A stretch of DNA of 64,000 nt, from positions 5,191,001 to 5,255,000 of the forward strand of contig NC_087106.1 in NCBI RefSeq assembly GCF_963855985.1, written 5' to 3'. The translations under genes were made by a program, and so were the position numbers. Below are positions 1-11,450 of this stretch, in pieces (the stretch's first letter is position 1; each line of letters opens with the position of its first letter). Source of the DNA: Ostrinia nubilalis. Taxonomy: Eukaryota; Arthropoda; Insecta; Lepidoptera; Crambidae. Below the pieces are notes generated by a model. It was not told the origin of the DNA and made no database searches. It worked only from the letters and a program-made list of their open reading frames with translations.

Positions 1-2761
1 TCTCGTATGCGTACTGCAGATTGATGTTGTTGTCGATGGGAGTCTTCACTGTTTCCAGGGGCGCAGTAACGGCCAAACCGTTTACGTCGTGCGTGTTGTC
101 CTCTATCTTCTTACCGAATATGTCGAATGAGTTCTTTGTGATGTCGTCGAGGTACCTTTCGTCTTGTTTAGTGTAGTACCCGTGGCTGATTGGGTTCGGG
201 GTCGTGTTCGGGTACCTGTTCACTTGATGCACCGCGGGCTTCTCGCTTTGGATGGGTATGAGATTCCTGTTGCCTTTCGGCCGGACACCTTTGCTAATCG
301 GAGCGTCGTCGTAGTCCTCGTCGCGTATTTTCTTAGGGTAGAATCTAGTCGATGTGGGTGTTTCGGTCGTGACCTGCACGTTTTCGATCAAGTACTGCTG
401 ATAACCAGGCTGAATCGAAGGGGTGATTGCGTTGAAATCGTTCCCCAGATTGAATGGCTTGCTGTAGCTCACCATTGGCCGGAAAGGTTCCGGATCCAGT
501 TTCGGTGCACGGAATGATATTTGCTCAGGCCTAGGCTTAGACTGGTAGCTGAACTGGTAGACCGGTCGCGATGTGATAGCTTTGGGCTTGTGTGCGTGCG
601 GTCTATGTGAGTAAGAATTTGGCCTCTTTGTAGTGAACAGCTCTATCGTCTGTTGAATGTCAGCAATTTGCTGATAGAACGTTTCTGGTCGTTGTTTCGG
701 TTGCTGAACATAAACAGGTTGCGGTCTCGGCCTTTGGATACTGAAGTACTCCTGAGTCAAAGTGCGTGGACCTTGTTTCTGTGGCCATAAGAACAACGCA
801 TCCGCTTGATCTATTGATCCATAAGCGACGTCTACATTCGGTGCGAAACCAGACTGAGGATTTATGTTCTGTTGCTGAGAGTATTGTGGGCGGCTTGAGG
901 GCACAGTTTTGTAATAGTTGCGGCCATCGAAGTAAGTCGCAGGAGTAGGTGACGACTTCGGTTGCTCGTCGTAGAAGTAGAAAGAAGCAAGAGCGTTGTC
1001 ATTTGGTTTTCCTCGATACACTGGTTGTAGTTTTGTTGTGGGTATGTTATTTTGAGCATTTGAATAATACGCTCTCAATGGCACTGGAGTTGAGGTTACT
1101 ACATCATCGATAACATTTGGTGTTTTATCAGGTACGTCGTACAAGATGTAAGGATTCTCCGATGTTGTCGGTGTTTTCGGTGTATATTCAGGCTCTGGGT
1201 AATCATAGATGACAGACACGGAAATTGGTTTTGATGTGACCTTTGTCCTCGTTTTGTAAACTGGTTTTTCCGTTTTCGGTCTTGTTGTGATATCATCGGG
1301 AAGATTGTGTACGCGAACTGGGTTTCTGGATGGTATGCGCTGTGGTTTTCTTACATTTGTGGTTACAATTTCAACTGGTGGCGGGGTTGTAATCGTTGTA
1401 GGTGTTTCGGTGGTTCGAGGATATTCGGTAGTAGTTGTCGGTCTCTTCATGTATTTGCGGTACGACGATGTCGTCGTTTTCACGGTTGGCTTATGCCTTG
1501 TATATGTCGGGACCGTTGTTGGTCTCGTCGTCGTTCTAACAGTCTCAGTGGTTGTTTTCTCTTCCATCGGAGCAAAGAAATCTGGTGGCGGCGGCAGTAT
1601 TATTCCTGGCACAAGAGGTCCTGCTGGCACGCTGTTATTGTAGTCCGCGCGGTAGGAAAAATTGTATGGCGGCGGATAGTAGATCGAAGGGTCGTCTTCG
1701 TCGTAGAGGTCGGTCTGGTTGCTGGGTGGTAGTAGAAACGCTGCGCCCGGAGGAAAGCCTTCTGGAAAAGAGCCGTTCATGGATCCAGGGAAGGGGAATG
1801 GCCCTTCGCTCGCATTCCCGGGTAGGAATGGGAACGGAGGAATTGGCAACGGCGATCCCCCGGAAGTAGCGTTTCCCTGATAGTCACCCGGGGCGTAGGG
1901 CGCTCCCGGCGCGAAGGGGAATGGCGCAAAAGGTAGAGGGCCTTCGCCCTCTCCCGTAGGGAAGGGTGGGAATAGGGCCGCAGGGACACTGCCGTTTGGC
2001 GTGAGGAAGACGAGCGGTCCGTTGTCGGCGAGTCGTACTGGAAAGGGCGGTGGCACTCTAGGTTTCTGCGGTAACTTTACTTGCCTTCTAGGCGCCTCGT
2101 AATCGTCGATGGGTGGCCACGGCCTGTCGCTCTCCTTCGTCCGCTCGGGGAAGGAGCCTCCTTTAAGAACCAGTAAATGGTCTTCAGCGAGCCATATTTC
2201 GTCTTTTTTCAAACCCCCAAGGGTCTGAAGGTTATCTTTATTTTTAGTTTCCGAGTTCGGCTCGTAGCTGACGATGCCTGGTCGTTCAGGCTTCTTGGAG
2301 AATATCTCATCCTGTATCAGGCCGTACTTTCCCTCAGCCACTTGGTCGGAGAGCGTTTTCCTTTCTTCGTCGTCCTCCTTCTTGACCGCCTCCTTCCCCT
2401 CGCCCGCGCTCGACATGAGCATGCCATCGTCCCAGATGCCCTGGTTCCAGCCTACGGTGCCGCCCGACTGGTCCGGCGCGAGCACACCATTGAACTTGCC
2501 GCTCGACGGCTTCTCTTCGAAATCGATCGAGTTTTTCGCGGTCCCGTACTCTTTGTCGGGCTTAATTTTCATGTGTCCGCCGATGAGACGCTTGATCGTG
2601 CGCTGGGACTCAGCGGGATCGGAGTCTGGCGCGCCGAGGCTGCGCTGGTCGCGCACGAACGAGTCAGGCGGCAGCACGTAGGTGGGCACGAGCACGCTGG
2701 CGCGCGCCTTGCACGCGACGGCCAGCGCCAGCACCAGCGCCAACGCCGCCCCTCTCACCAT
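1..2761 (-). CDS. Secreted Pro/Thr-rich extracellular protein, N-terminal 920 residues (partial, runs off the window)
   Basis: Reading the minus strand from the ATG at 2761-2759 gives an unbroken frame of 920 codons that reaches base 1 without a stop, so the C-terminus lies outside the window. Residues 1-21 are a clear signal peptide (MVRGAALALV start, hydrophobic core, KARA before Ser22). The mature part contains no cysteine that I can find. Residues 22-230 are charged. Residues 240-400 are Pro/Phe/Gly-rich with repeated PFPF-type motifs and seven N-glycosylation sequons (N256, N297, N316, N329, N348, N367, N375). Residues 401-560 are Thr/Pro/Lys-rich and mucin-like, probably O-glycosylated. 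The rest is rich in Tyr, Gln and Pro. This composition suggests a disordered matrix, cuticle or mucin-like protein. I recognise no named family and no catalytic domain. The ATG is chosen because a signal peptide starts there, an in-frame TAA lies ten codons upstream, and a splice acceptor ends exactly before it. Confidence 0.85.
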   Translation of the reverse strand, partial: MVRGAALALVLALAVACKARASVLVPTYVLPPDSFVRDQRSLGAPDSDPAESQRTIKRLIGGHMKIKPDKEYGTAKNSIDFEEKPSSGKFNGVLAPDQSGGTVGWNQGIWDDGMLMSSAGEGKEAVKKEDDEERKTLSDQVAEGKYGLIQDEIFSKKPERPGIVSYEPNSETKNKDNLQTLGGLKKDEIWLAEDHLLVLKGGSFPERTKESDRPWPPIDDYEAPRRQVKLPQKPRVPPPFPVRLADNGPLVFLTPNGSVPAALFPPFPTGEGEGPLPFAPFPFAPGAPYAPGDYQGNATSGGSPLPIPPFPFLPGNASEGPFPFPGSMNGSFPEGFPPGAAFLLPPSNQTDLYDEDDPSIYYPPPYNFSYRADYNNSVPAGPLVPGIILPPPPDFFAPMEEKTTTETVRTTTRPTTVPTYTRHKPTVKTTTSSYRKYMKRPTTTTEYPRTTETPTTITTPPPVEIVTTNVRKPQRIPSRNPVRVHNLPDDITTRPKTEKPVYKTRTKVTSKPISVSVIYDYPEPEYTPKTPTTSENPYILYDVPDKTPNVIDDVVTSTPVPLRAYYSNAQNNIPTTKLQPVYRGKPNDNALASFYFYDEQPKSSPTPATYFDGRNYYKTVPSSRPQYSQQQNINPQSGFAPNVDVAYGSIDQADALFLWPQKQGPRTLTQEYFSIQRPRPQPVYVQQPKQRPETFYQQIADIQQTIELFTTKRPNSYSHRPHAHKPKAITSRPVYQFSYQSKPRPEQISFRAPKLDPEPFRPMVSYSKPFNLGNDFNAITPSIQPGYQQYLIENVQVTTETPTSTRFYPKKIRDEDYDDAPISKGVRPKGNRNLIPIQSEKPAVHQVNRYPNTTPNPISHGYYTKQDERYLDDITKNSFDIFGKKIEDNTHDVNGLAVTAPLETVKTPIDNNINLQYAYE

Positions 2762-2792
2762 CTGAAAGTTTAGAAAACAAACTATTATTAAT
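2762..2792 (-). promoter_or_regulatory. Splice acceptor directly before the ATG
   Basis: On the minus strand the ATG at 2761 is immediately preceded by a pyrimidine-rich tract ending TTTTCTAAACTTTCAG, a good insect 3' splice site with a branch-like CTAAAC. This implies that the first coding exon starts at the ATG and that a non-coding 5' exon lies further right. It could also be a chance match in an unspliced leader. Confidence 0.55.
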
Positions 2793-2934
2793 TATTTCAT
2801 TTGACGAACGATCAGCACACATGTTGTCGGAACACTTATCTAAGTAGGGCCGTCTTTGTTACTGAAACTCGCGCGGGCGGCATGAGCGAAGTGAAAGGTC
2901 CGCGGAGACAAAAGCGGCGGGCAGTAATTCTGGC

Positions 2935-2972
2935 ACTGGCGAGCCGCGCGCCACCACCCGCCTTTTATCAAG
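2935..2972 (-). promoter_or_regulatory. Possible TATA-type promoter of the secreted-protein gene
   Basis: The minus strand reads TTGATAAAAGGCG at about 2960-2972. A CCAGTG initiator-like motif follows about 30 bases downstream, and a second TTTCAGTAAC motif lies near 2860. Spacing fits a core promoter about 200 bases upstream of the ATG. It competes with the distal first-exon model and might be an alternative promoter. Confidence 0.3.
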
Positions 2973-5900
2973 TTTTACTGCGCGACCACCTCCGACCCGA
3001 TGGCATTGAGAATCAACCGTTTAATTGGAAATTGAATGGCGAATAATGCCAGCGACACAGGAAGGCCGCGAAGCCTAAATACGAAAAAATCGAGCTGTCA
3101 TGCCGAATTTAAAAATTAAGTCTCATTCCGCTAGAATGTTCATCGGGCTTGATTGCAGCGACTAATGAAATGTATTTGGAAATGATTATATTTTTCAGTT
3201 TCAATCAGCACGAGGCGACGCAACGTAATCTTCCGCGCGGAGTCACGAAACAACGTTCTTATTATAAACGGTTATTGAGCGTGCATAATCGCGTCTGTAT
3301 ACAATGTTGTCGAGTTTAGGTGTCGCAAGCTTGTAGGTGGGATGTGACAAACCTGCCGTGTGAAATTGAATTGACGTTATAAATTATGATTACGGCTAAA
3401 TAGGTCATCTACGAACAGCCGTAGGAAAGCGCTGCGAAACCGTCTAACTTACTAACCACAATGGTTGTTGCAGAACATTAGGGCAGTGAAGGCAAAGTCA
3501 CCGGTGTCCGCTGGGCGTGCCAGGGCTCCGTGAAAGGCACGGTCACCTAACTAGTTCGATTTGCTTTCGATAAGCCTCGCCGAGCTTTGTAATTGGGCTC
3601 AACTATGCACCGAAAGTGTACCGACCCGGGCGCTGCGCACGCGCCGCTCTGCACTCCAGCGACGTTTTAATTGGCCGCTGTCACGTTGACCGACTCCGAT
3701 TGCCAATAGATCGTAAACGTGGTTTCGTCCACTACAGTTACAGTTGTCGGGGGAGGCAGATCTCTTTGTCACGTGCTCCATAATGAATGACCTTGATTTA
3801 GTTAATAAACGTTTGTGTACAGCGTCGCGGGCGGTGCGTTGCGCAACTGTTGCGAAACGCCCACCAGTTGTTTGCTTTTCCAAACCATTAACAGTTTATT
3901 CTACAATATATCAATACCCCGTTGCATTATTTTGCAATGCTCGCCCGCACCGCTCGAACCTTAAGATCGGCGCTAATCGACATTTGCGCATCCTCTCGTT
4001 CTCCAGTTAGTACTAGTTAGCCTTCGTAAAAATTGTGTCGCGATTGTCTCGATCCGACAACGTTATAAAGTCGCCAGCATTGTTTTTGTAATTATCCGAC
4101 ATGAGCGATTGAAACTAAGACAAGACTGCGACCTTGCAGCGGCAAGGTGCCCGATTTTTTTGCGGTCAGTACAAAACGTGAAGTGATTAACAAACCACTG
4201 GTTTGCTGGGAGTGTCGCGGTCTCGCTTACAACAATGCTGGCCGCGATTCAAAAATACGATAAAACAAAATTCATTCATCTAACAACGTGGGCTAATGTA
4301 AACGATGGAACATAAGTTTAACATATCGAAAGGTTATGTATCCTAAATGTCAAATATTCCGCAAGCGACATCATCTGCCCTTCAGTATGCGCAGCCATTT
4401 GCACTCTCAATCTTCCTTTTAACTTAACTACAGTTGAAGCTTTCTTTTGGCTTCGTTAAAACAGTGTTGGGAAACGTTCAAGTGATGCATTGTTGACGAT
4501 TTGTATTCAATGCTCGTTCGGCGAGTGACTTTCCATCGGCCTTTGTCTGCCAACAAATTCAAGCACCAGGATATGCTCGTTTCACTGAGTTTCACGCTTT
4601 CCAAAAAACAGTGGTCACAAAGAGTTAACAGAGCAATCAAATTGAACGAAAGTATATGCTTTGCACATAGAAATTAACCATTTCGCTATTTTACTTTAAC
4701 CGATATGTTTCTAGTATTCATCAACAAACGAGAGCTAGATAATTATCGTAATTGCACAAAATAAGGCCTATGCAGCTAGCAAGTAATTGCATGCATTGAT
4801 CTCCTTGAGTTTGCGGAACGACGGAAACCTAGCTATGTATATTTATTACGGCCTACCGCTAGTTATAACCTGTGGCAAGCGTTTGTTGGCCACTCCTTAA
4901 TGCCGGGGCGCACTTGTCCGCCAGACATAAACGACAAACTTGCGCAATCAATAAGAATGAGTTCAGCCGATAATCAATAAATACTAACCCTACGCTGCAT
5001 GCCAATGTGACCTCTATATTCGACAGCGTAAGACCAAAAACACGTGTGTTATTAGGCTAGTTAGTTTGTCGCCATATTCGTGGTCTTTCGCAAGTGTAAC
5101 GAATCGCCAAGTGTGGCATTGGAACCCCCAAGCGTTACAAATTGTACCATTATGCTCCGTCCTTACATGGCGAGTATATTAAAAGTGTAATACGACTATC
5201 ATCGCATAACGGGCGCGTGCCACGAACATTTGTTATATTAAAAAGCCTTAGAACCGCAGCGGAGGTAACCAGATCGAATGGTAATAGAGTTTGCGCGCAC
5301 GCATCATTAGCACCATTAGGGCTGAAGCGTGACTGGCTTATTTGTCGTCATGTCTAGTTTTATGTGTATTGTTTTTGAATGGCATGCCTATGTTAATTGC
5401 AATATTAAATTATTTAAAGTATTTCACGTCATTGCAAGTTTTCAAACAGTTATGAACTTTGATGTCTTCAGATTAAAATTGCGAGTTGATAACCCTGCAG
5501 ATGCATTCGGCGCGTGCCGTCCTGATTGATGTACGACCTCAATGCTATTTATCTGTATCGTGCGTACCCAACTTTTGTTTAAACCCAAAATTAATGGTCC
5601 CACATTGTTTCTGTTCCAAGTTTATTGTTATTCTTAAATCGATCAACATTTCGCAACTAACCCTGTTATTAATGATCACAGCTGTTATGAATAAACGTTA
5701 ATGAAATGATCGCCTAGAGCTAGTAGAATGGATTGATCAGAAAATTACATGCGACTTAATGTATCGGTTACGAGGAATGTTGTATCGGAAAATGGTTGGT
5801 AAGACATCTAGGATGCATCTACGTAAAAGGTTAGACGCTATAAATGTCGAGTTGATGCCATTTGTGCTATAGAATCTCAGAAATGCTAATAGTGTCATGG

Positions 5901-7250
5901 TTTGGTGCATACGTTAGCTCGAGGCCAAGGCGACCCCATCCCAGCACTGCAGGTTGCTGCAACCAGTTTAAGGTCTGTAGGGTCATCGTCTAGTTGCGTT
6001 ATGTCATCAATGCAGTTCTCTCGCGAGCCTCCATAGTCTCGAAGCGGCCTTGCATGTTAATGTGGGAAATCTTTTATAACGTCTACAACTTGTTAGCTCT
6101 AATTTGTATTATCAGATTTAAAATATACGAATGTTTTAGTAATTTTACGCTTTGTTATTATCTCTCATTAGACTGCAGTTGCAATAATGTAACGTACGAT
6201 TTCGCAAAGATGCTTAATCTTTTTAACTGTTTTCCGAGTCTATGACTGTTCTTGTTTAAACGTTATTTAAATTCGTTGTTTAGATCAATCTTCCTCTTAC
6301 ATTTTCTTTAAAAGTGTTCTCTCCGTATTTTTCTAACAATATCTGGTAGCTAATAGTATTGTTACTGGTATTCTAAGGTCACCTCGTAAAAATCGATCTG
6401 ATTCCTCGAGTCGTGACTGGCTGCGGTCGTGGCTGCGCACGCGCCGTCTCGGGGCCGCTCGAGAAATATTTTCAACTATTCCCTCTACGCCACTGTCATA
6501 TGCTCCATTGTTGTCGGCACCGTGATTTATAAGGCATAACACCGTATCGTACCAATTCCAAGGCAAATTGAGCAAGCTTTGCTGTCTTGTTTGGTGATAC
6601 AAGCTAAGTCGAACTATGGAAACACCTTACAAAAACACAAAAAAATCTCACCCTTGAAGCCTTTACAACCTTCTGGCCAATTAGTAAACATTTCCGCGTG
6701 TTGATCTCAAATTTTATCACACACGTTTTATCTGTGATACAAATATTTCAAAAAAAGTCGTTACTGTCTGCGTAAGTGCAGCTTAATATGGAATTTAACG
6801 GCCCTTAAGATAAAGGAAGTGGTCTAGTTATTACTAGAGCAAGCCATAAAAGCAGTTTCGACGTAAATGGCAGACAACCGAGCCGGTTGATACCTTCGAA
6901 CCGTTCTCAAGATTCTAAAAATGCAGATGCGTTTTTTGTTAAAGACATGCCGCGTGATACGCTTTGTTATGAGCGCGCTTTCGTTTCTTTGTCAGTTTAC
7001 AACTTTCTTGTTTCTTTGTTTCGTAATTTCACAAACTGGTCCTATCCAGTGTTATTGTATCCACGTAATCTTCCGTGTAATGGCCGCTGTTAGTTCTCAT
7101 GTCATCTGTTCGTAATTGCTATTACCGCATCTTGAAATTTTACTTTTCGCATGACATTTTTCGTGCGTACGTGTCGCTGTGTGCTTGTTAACATTTTGAA
7201 CTCGTACGTTGCGTTCTGGTGTAACGAATGCGACGTGTTTTGGATAGCTG
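2973..7250. other. Long stretch without a recognisable gene
   Basis: AT-rich sequence with only short ORFs of random composition. A CG-rich patch occurs near 3,620-3,660 and another near 6,415-6,465. If the distal first exon is right, this is intron of the minus-strand gene. No RNA gene or intact repeat is recognised. Confidence 0.6.
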
Positions 7251-7253
7251 TAA

Positions 7254-7286
7254 TTAACCTTTTCTTTCTTTTGTTCCAGGTAAGAT
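7254..7286 (+). promoter_or_regulatory. Recursive-splice-like site (acceptor fused to donor)
   Basis: The plus strand has a long pyrimidine tract (CTTTTCTTTCTTTTGTTCCAG) followed directly by GTAAGA at 7280. An acceptor joined to a donor with no exon between is the arrangement of ratchet points used for stepwise removal of long introns. A donor-like TTGTAAGTG follows 11 bases on. It would require a plus-strand gene spanning this region, which is otherwise not seen. Confidence 0.3.
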
Positions 7287-7289
7287 ACT

Positions 7290-8985
7290 TGTAAGTGACT
7301 AGCTAACTGGGCGAGGCCCGAACCGAAAGGTTTTCGATCGGATCGCGGCGGTGGGCGGTGCGCTCCCGATGAGGTAAACATCAATTAGCTGATTTTAGAT
7401 AGATAATCGTCGCTATTAGTTAGTTCTGTATTGTTTAATATGAACGTGTCTTGTGCAACGAGTTTCAAAATTTTTCCGCTGTTCTGGTGTTACCTTTTGG
7501 TGGTTTTCGGAGCGTATCGGATAATAGGCAACCTTAGATTGCGCCCGAGTCCTTCGCTCGGAGTCGTGCGAGGAAAAGCTGCATATTTTAATAGCGCATT
7601 TTGTAATTTTTGGGCAATTACCCTAACGGTCGTTTAGATATCTGATCATTGCTCGAAGCAATTATATTCAAGGTGAAATAATATTATTCGCTAAATGAGT
7701 GCACACGTCGTTAGTTTGCGACAAAGGGTGGTTATTACCGTCGGTCGCGGTGATTAGCGCCGGGAGATGCGCGCGCGACTGATGGCAGCGATCGCCTATT
7801 GTTTAGCTTCGGCGTGACAGTTGCCACACGCCAAAACATAACTGTCATTACAATTGTTCGCGGCTCTCTACGTTATCGGAATAGTCGAGATCACTATTAA
7901 TCTTAGTGCTAGCTAGTGCCTACTCCTTTTTGCTATTCCTCGGCCAGCACGAGCCGGATACGGTTTTTTGTCGACGGACGCTGTGACCGCTGACGTAAGC
8001 CCGTGTTTATCATCGTCGCATGTAAATCATCTTGATTTCAAAGATAAATGGAGTGAATGTTTTCAAACAATTTACACGACTACCGTCAACGCGTGCTGCT
8101 GAGTGATGCCGCTCTAAAATAAGCCATATTTGTTGACTTCAGAGTTGGAGTTGGACAACTATTCTGATATTACGATGTTATTTGACAAGTAATTTATCAG
8201 ATACGCAAGCTCGGAATTAATTTTAGCTTTCCTCCTTTTAGCATTGTGATTCACGATAAGTGGACAGTTGAGCATCGTTATGGCGAGGGTTATAGAAGGT
8301 GAGCAGCATTCAAGTCGCGGTGTGTCATAGTGTGTTTATAGTGAATTCGATTATAATCGTAGCTGCATCGATGCCTTTTTTATTTCAAATTCATTGTTCA
8401 TTACGATTATAGCGATCGCGAGCCTTGATCTTTGATGCCTGTCAATAAAACAAGCATCAAGTTGAATTTATTTAACATGCTCAATTCAACTACATACAAT
8501 CGTAAACTCGATACTATGTATGTTAAAAGCTTATCGCAATAAACATTTGATATTGTTCTCTGTATTGAATTAGCAATGAGATTTAATTTTGAGATCAGTT
8601 GTTTCATCTACGATATACAAAAAGATATAATAATTGTAGCAGGATTTACGTCATCGTATTATTTTTTATATTTTTTTTAGAATCAAATTCAAATCATTTG
8701 CATAACGTGTGTGAATCTAAAACTAAATGACACATCATTACCGTTTGCTTATTCAAATCGGAATGTTAATGATGTTTCCATCTAGATCAAAGGTTAAGAG
8801 ATCACGTTTGATAATAATTTCACGGGCAGACATTATTTATCACGGACTCCATCAACACAATGGTGGTGATAACATTTTTTACTGCCGTCGGGTTTTACTC
8901 ACGGATATACAAAAAATACCATCAAATTTATTTGCCACATCCGTGTTTTATAATTGCTGGTTGTTTTCTCACGACTTATGAAAAA
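7290..8985. other. No recognisable gene
   Basis: AT-rich sequence with no coding frame above chance and no recognised repeat. Part of the presumed long intron or upstream region of the minus-strand gene. Confidence 0.55.
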
Positions 8986-8989
8986 CCGA

Positions 8990-9230
8990 AGTACAGTCGC
9001 CGTCAAATAGTTCGTGACACCCGAGGCCAAATAAGTAGTTGATAACTCTCATAAAAACTCATAAAATTCATTTATTTTTGCAAGTAGCATTTAAGCATTT
9101 TTACACGTCCCAGTATTAACCCTACCACTGCTTCGGGACAATGGGCCAGTGCTGAGAAGAAGCAGCGCAAGAAACTCAGTCACACAACCTTTGGCTACGT
9201 TAGGTGTTACGAATTATTCGACGCTGACTC
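8990..9230. repeat. Lepidopteran interspersed-repeat-like segment
   Basis: The segment contains CCACTGCTTCGGGACAATGG followed by AGTGCTGAGAAGAAGCAGCG and AAGAAACTCAGTC, a string I recall as recurring in lepidopteran genomes. It is single copy in this window, so the repeat call rests on memory and needs a genome search. Confidence 0.35.
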
Positions 9231-9639
9231 TACATCGTCATTGACTGTTTGTTGAACTCTCGAAAGCTTAGAAGTCTAGAGCACACATCAGGAACTAACG
9301 AGATGATTGCCAGTGCATGTTTACAGTGTTATGTCACGTTGGACTTACGAAGGCTCCACCACCGGCTTCTATTCCGAACCAGAGACTATCGGAAGGGGGC
9401 AATTTATGGTCTTACATGACGCAATATGCAGCACCAATAACTGCGGATATCATTTCCCACTGACACTTTATTCTAGACTCGATGGGTCTGGCTTTCTCTT
9501 TGAGAATTAATTTGCTGTGACTGTTTATTAGCAGTGGCATTGCATGAGTAAAATCTGTACCTATTTAAAGAATATTTTACGAAGATATTTCACTATTTGA
9601 AAGGCATATTATTCTAGATAAACACATACTGTTGTTGTG

Positions 9640-9678
9640 TAAATTTACAAGGGCGAAGCCGTGGGCAGAAGCTAGTTA
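9640..9678 (+). repeat. Short copy of the 'CGCGGGC...CTAGT' interspersed repeat
   Basis: GGCGAAGCCGTGGGCAGAAG then CTAGT matches the 3' end of the fuller copy at 35,113-35,606. Fragments also lie near 16,800, 36,343, 42,120 and 52,215. Copies mostly retain only the 3' end, as expected for truncated retroposed repeats. Confidence 0.5.
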
Positions 9679-9679
9679 A

Positions 9680-10860
9680 GCATAAATACAAAGCCGCAAC
9701 GGCGGTGTTTAAAGTAACAAAATTATTAGCTTCTGATGTCCTTGCTGAGTCAGTGTTTAACAATTCATTCAAATGTAAATTCTCGTTTTTCCCATAATTC
9801 ACTTGTAAGATTACGTAGTTGCTAAGTACTAATTAAAAAGTCAATCGGTCGTACGTGATATAATCGGAGTAGAGCCGGCTCGGTCAACGGAATTCGCATC
9901 GGTCACGTAAATTGTTGACAGAATGTATTAATTAACATGTCATCCACGTACGTCTGCGTTTGTTGTTCCGTTATCCGAGTGACATGGTCGAATATTTTTA
10001 ATAGATTACGCACATGATCGGTATTTTTCACACTACCGTATAGGATTTACGGTTTTCCCCGAAGATCACACGTTTGAAGGAATCACTGTATCATGAGAAC
10101 AATTACAAATAATACCTGCGGTGACTAATGCCTCAAAACGCGGTGTTGCAATTCAATTAGGAAGGGAATTGTTAGACTCTACATAGAGCGTGCCTAATTC
10201 TGATCGAGACCATGTTATGTTATATACTTTGTTCTAGAATTGTTATGATTGTTGATACCAACGCGATATTACTTACGTGCTACTACTATTTTGAGCAATA
10301 AAATTGGGATTTGAACTGGTTTTATCGTTCGTATGTTACTAAACCAATTTTTATTGTTTTTGTGTCGTATTTACCTATATTATAATACGCGTTAGTTGTG
10401 AAAAAGACTACTAATGAATAGGAAGCTGACTTGTTATAATGTAATGAATTTTCTTCCGTCTGTTAATAAATACAAAGTAAAGTTTTTGTCCCGATTTCTC
10501 TTGTTATTGTTGCTAGAGGCTGTTGCGTTATTTTCTAGTGCCGAGATACATGCGGTTAGCTTTTACCGATTAGCATGAATGAGATGTCACCGTCTTATTT
10601 CAACGCTATTACTAACGCCTATCGTTCATTCATAAAAACCTACGCGAGGTTTTCGGAAACATAAAAATAATACGTCTGAGCAATTACGCGTGGGCTTGTA
10701 ATAGTGCAATTATTACTGTTAATCAAAACAATTGATGTTTGTTTTTGCCAAATGTTCTGAGAATTATAAAGTAAAATTTAATTGTATTTTGTTGTGTTTA
10801 AACAACGATTCAAGGAATGGAAATTGTAAAGACACCGCTGAAACTTTTGTTATCGTGTTC
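9680..10860. other. No recognisable gene
   Basis: AT-rich, only short random ORFs. No repeat recognised by eye. Confidence 0.5.
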
Positions 10861-11074
10861 TCACAGGTGTTTCTGCGCGTCATTGAGTTTCGCGTCGAAG
10901 GCTGGTCTCTGTGAAACTTTGATTCTAATATTGTGTCGCGACTCGAGCTGCATTGTTTCTGGAGTCGCGTAGGCATTGTGCCGCGTGAGATCTGGGTCGG
11001 GGACCGCGGGATCCATGATTGGCGTCGCACCATGTAAGACTAGAATCACGCACATAATTCTAAAACACTCTTAC

Positions 11075-11215
11075 ATTTTCGGTTAAACGGCTGAGGCTGC
11101 GGCTGTAAACACTTTGTAGACACTCTTCAGTCGCACATCACACGTCGTGCTGGTTATGCTTCCGAGTCACTTCACTTGAGTTTTGTCACTGTTCGATCAC
11201 TGGCACATAGTGGGG
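11075..11215 (-). other. Candidate non-coding first exon of the secreted-protein gene
   Basis: On the minus strand the sequence changes from very CG-rich (about 11,215-11,440) to a leader-like stretch. It ends at 11,075 with AACCGAAAAT and then the strong donor GTAAGAGTG. Together with the acceptor at 2762 this would give an intron of about 8.3 kb. The 5' limit is a guess. No protein is predicted from it. Confidence 0.35.
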
Positions 11216-11450
11216 ACCGTTCGTGGCGTCGCTTGGAGTCGTAATGGTGGTTCCCGAGGGTCACCGCGCCGGTCAGTGGTGGGGTGCACGTGTGATCGGC
11301 AGGTCGCGCGGCGCATGAGTGGCGGCGGTGGTAGGGGGCGCCGGTGTAAATACGCCGGCGTAGCGCGTGCGCGCCGCCCACGCACACCGCTCTGCGCCCG
11401 CGCACACATGCGTACTAAGCGGCGTAGATACACAGCGTGACGTGCGACAA
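11216..11450 (-). promoter_or_regulatory. CG-rich island, candidate promoter region
   Basis: About 230 bases are strikingly richer in C, G and CpG than the surroundings, with GCGCGC, GCCGGCG and CACGTG-type motifs. It sits directly upstream of the candidate first exon. Short frames on both strands here are Arg/Pro-rich by-products of the base composition, not convincing proteins. Confidence 0.35.

Noticed and set aside
1287..1732. Plus-strand frames of 105-141 codons over the left-end gene
   Set aside because: They are antisense shadows of the 920-codon minus-strand frame and have Val/Cys/Trp-rich composition typical of reverse reading of Thr/Pro codons.
2177..2773. 198-codon plus-strand frame
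   Set aside because: It is antisense to the signal-peptide end of the minus-strand gene. The minus frame has a signal peptide, sequons and sensible composition.
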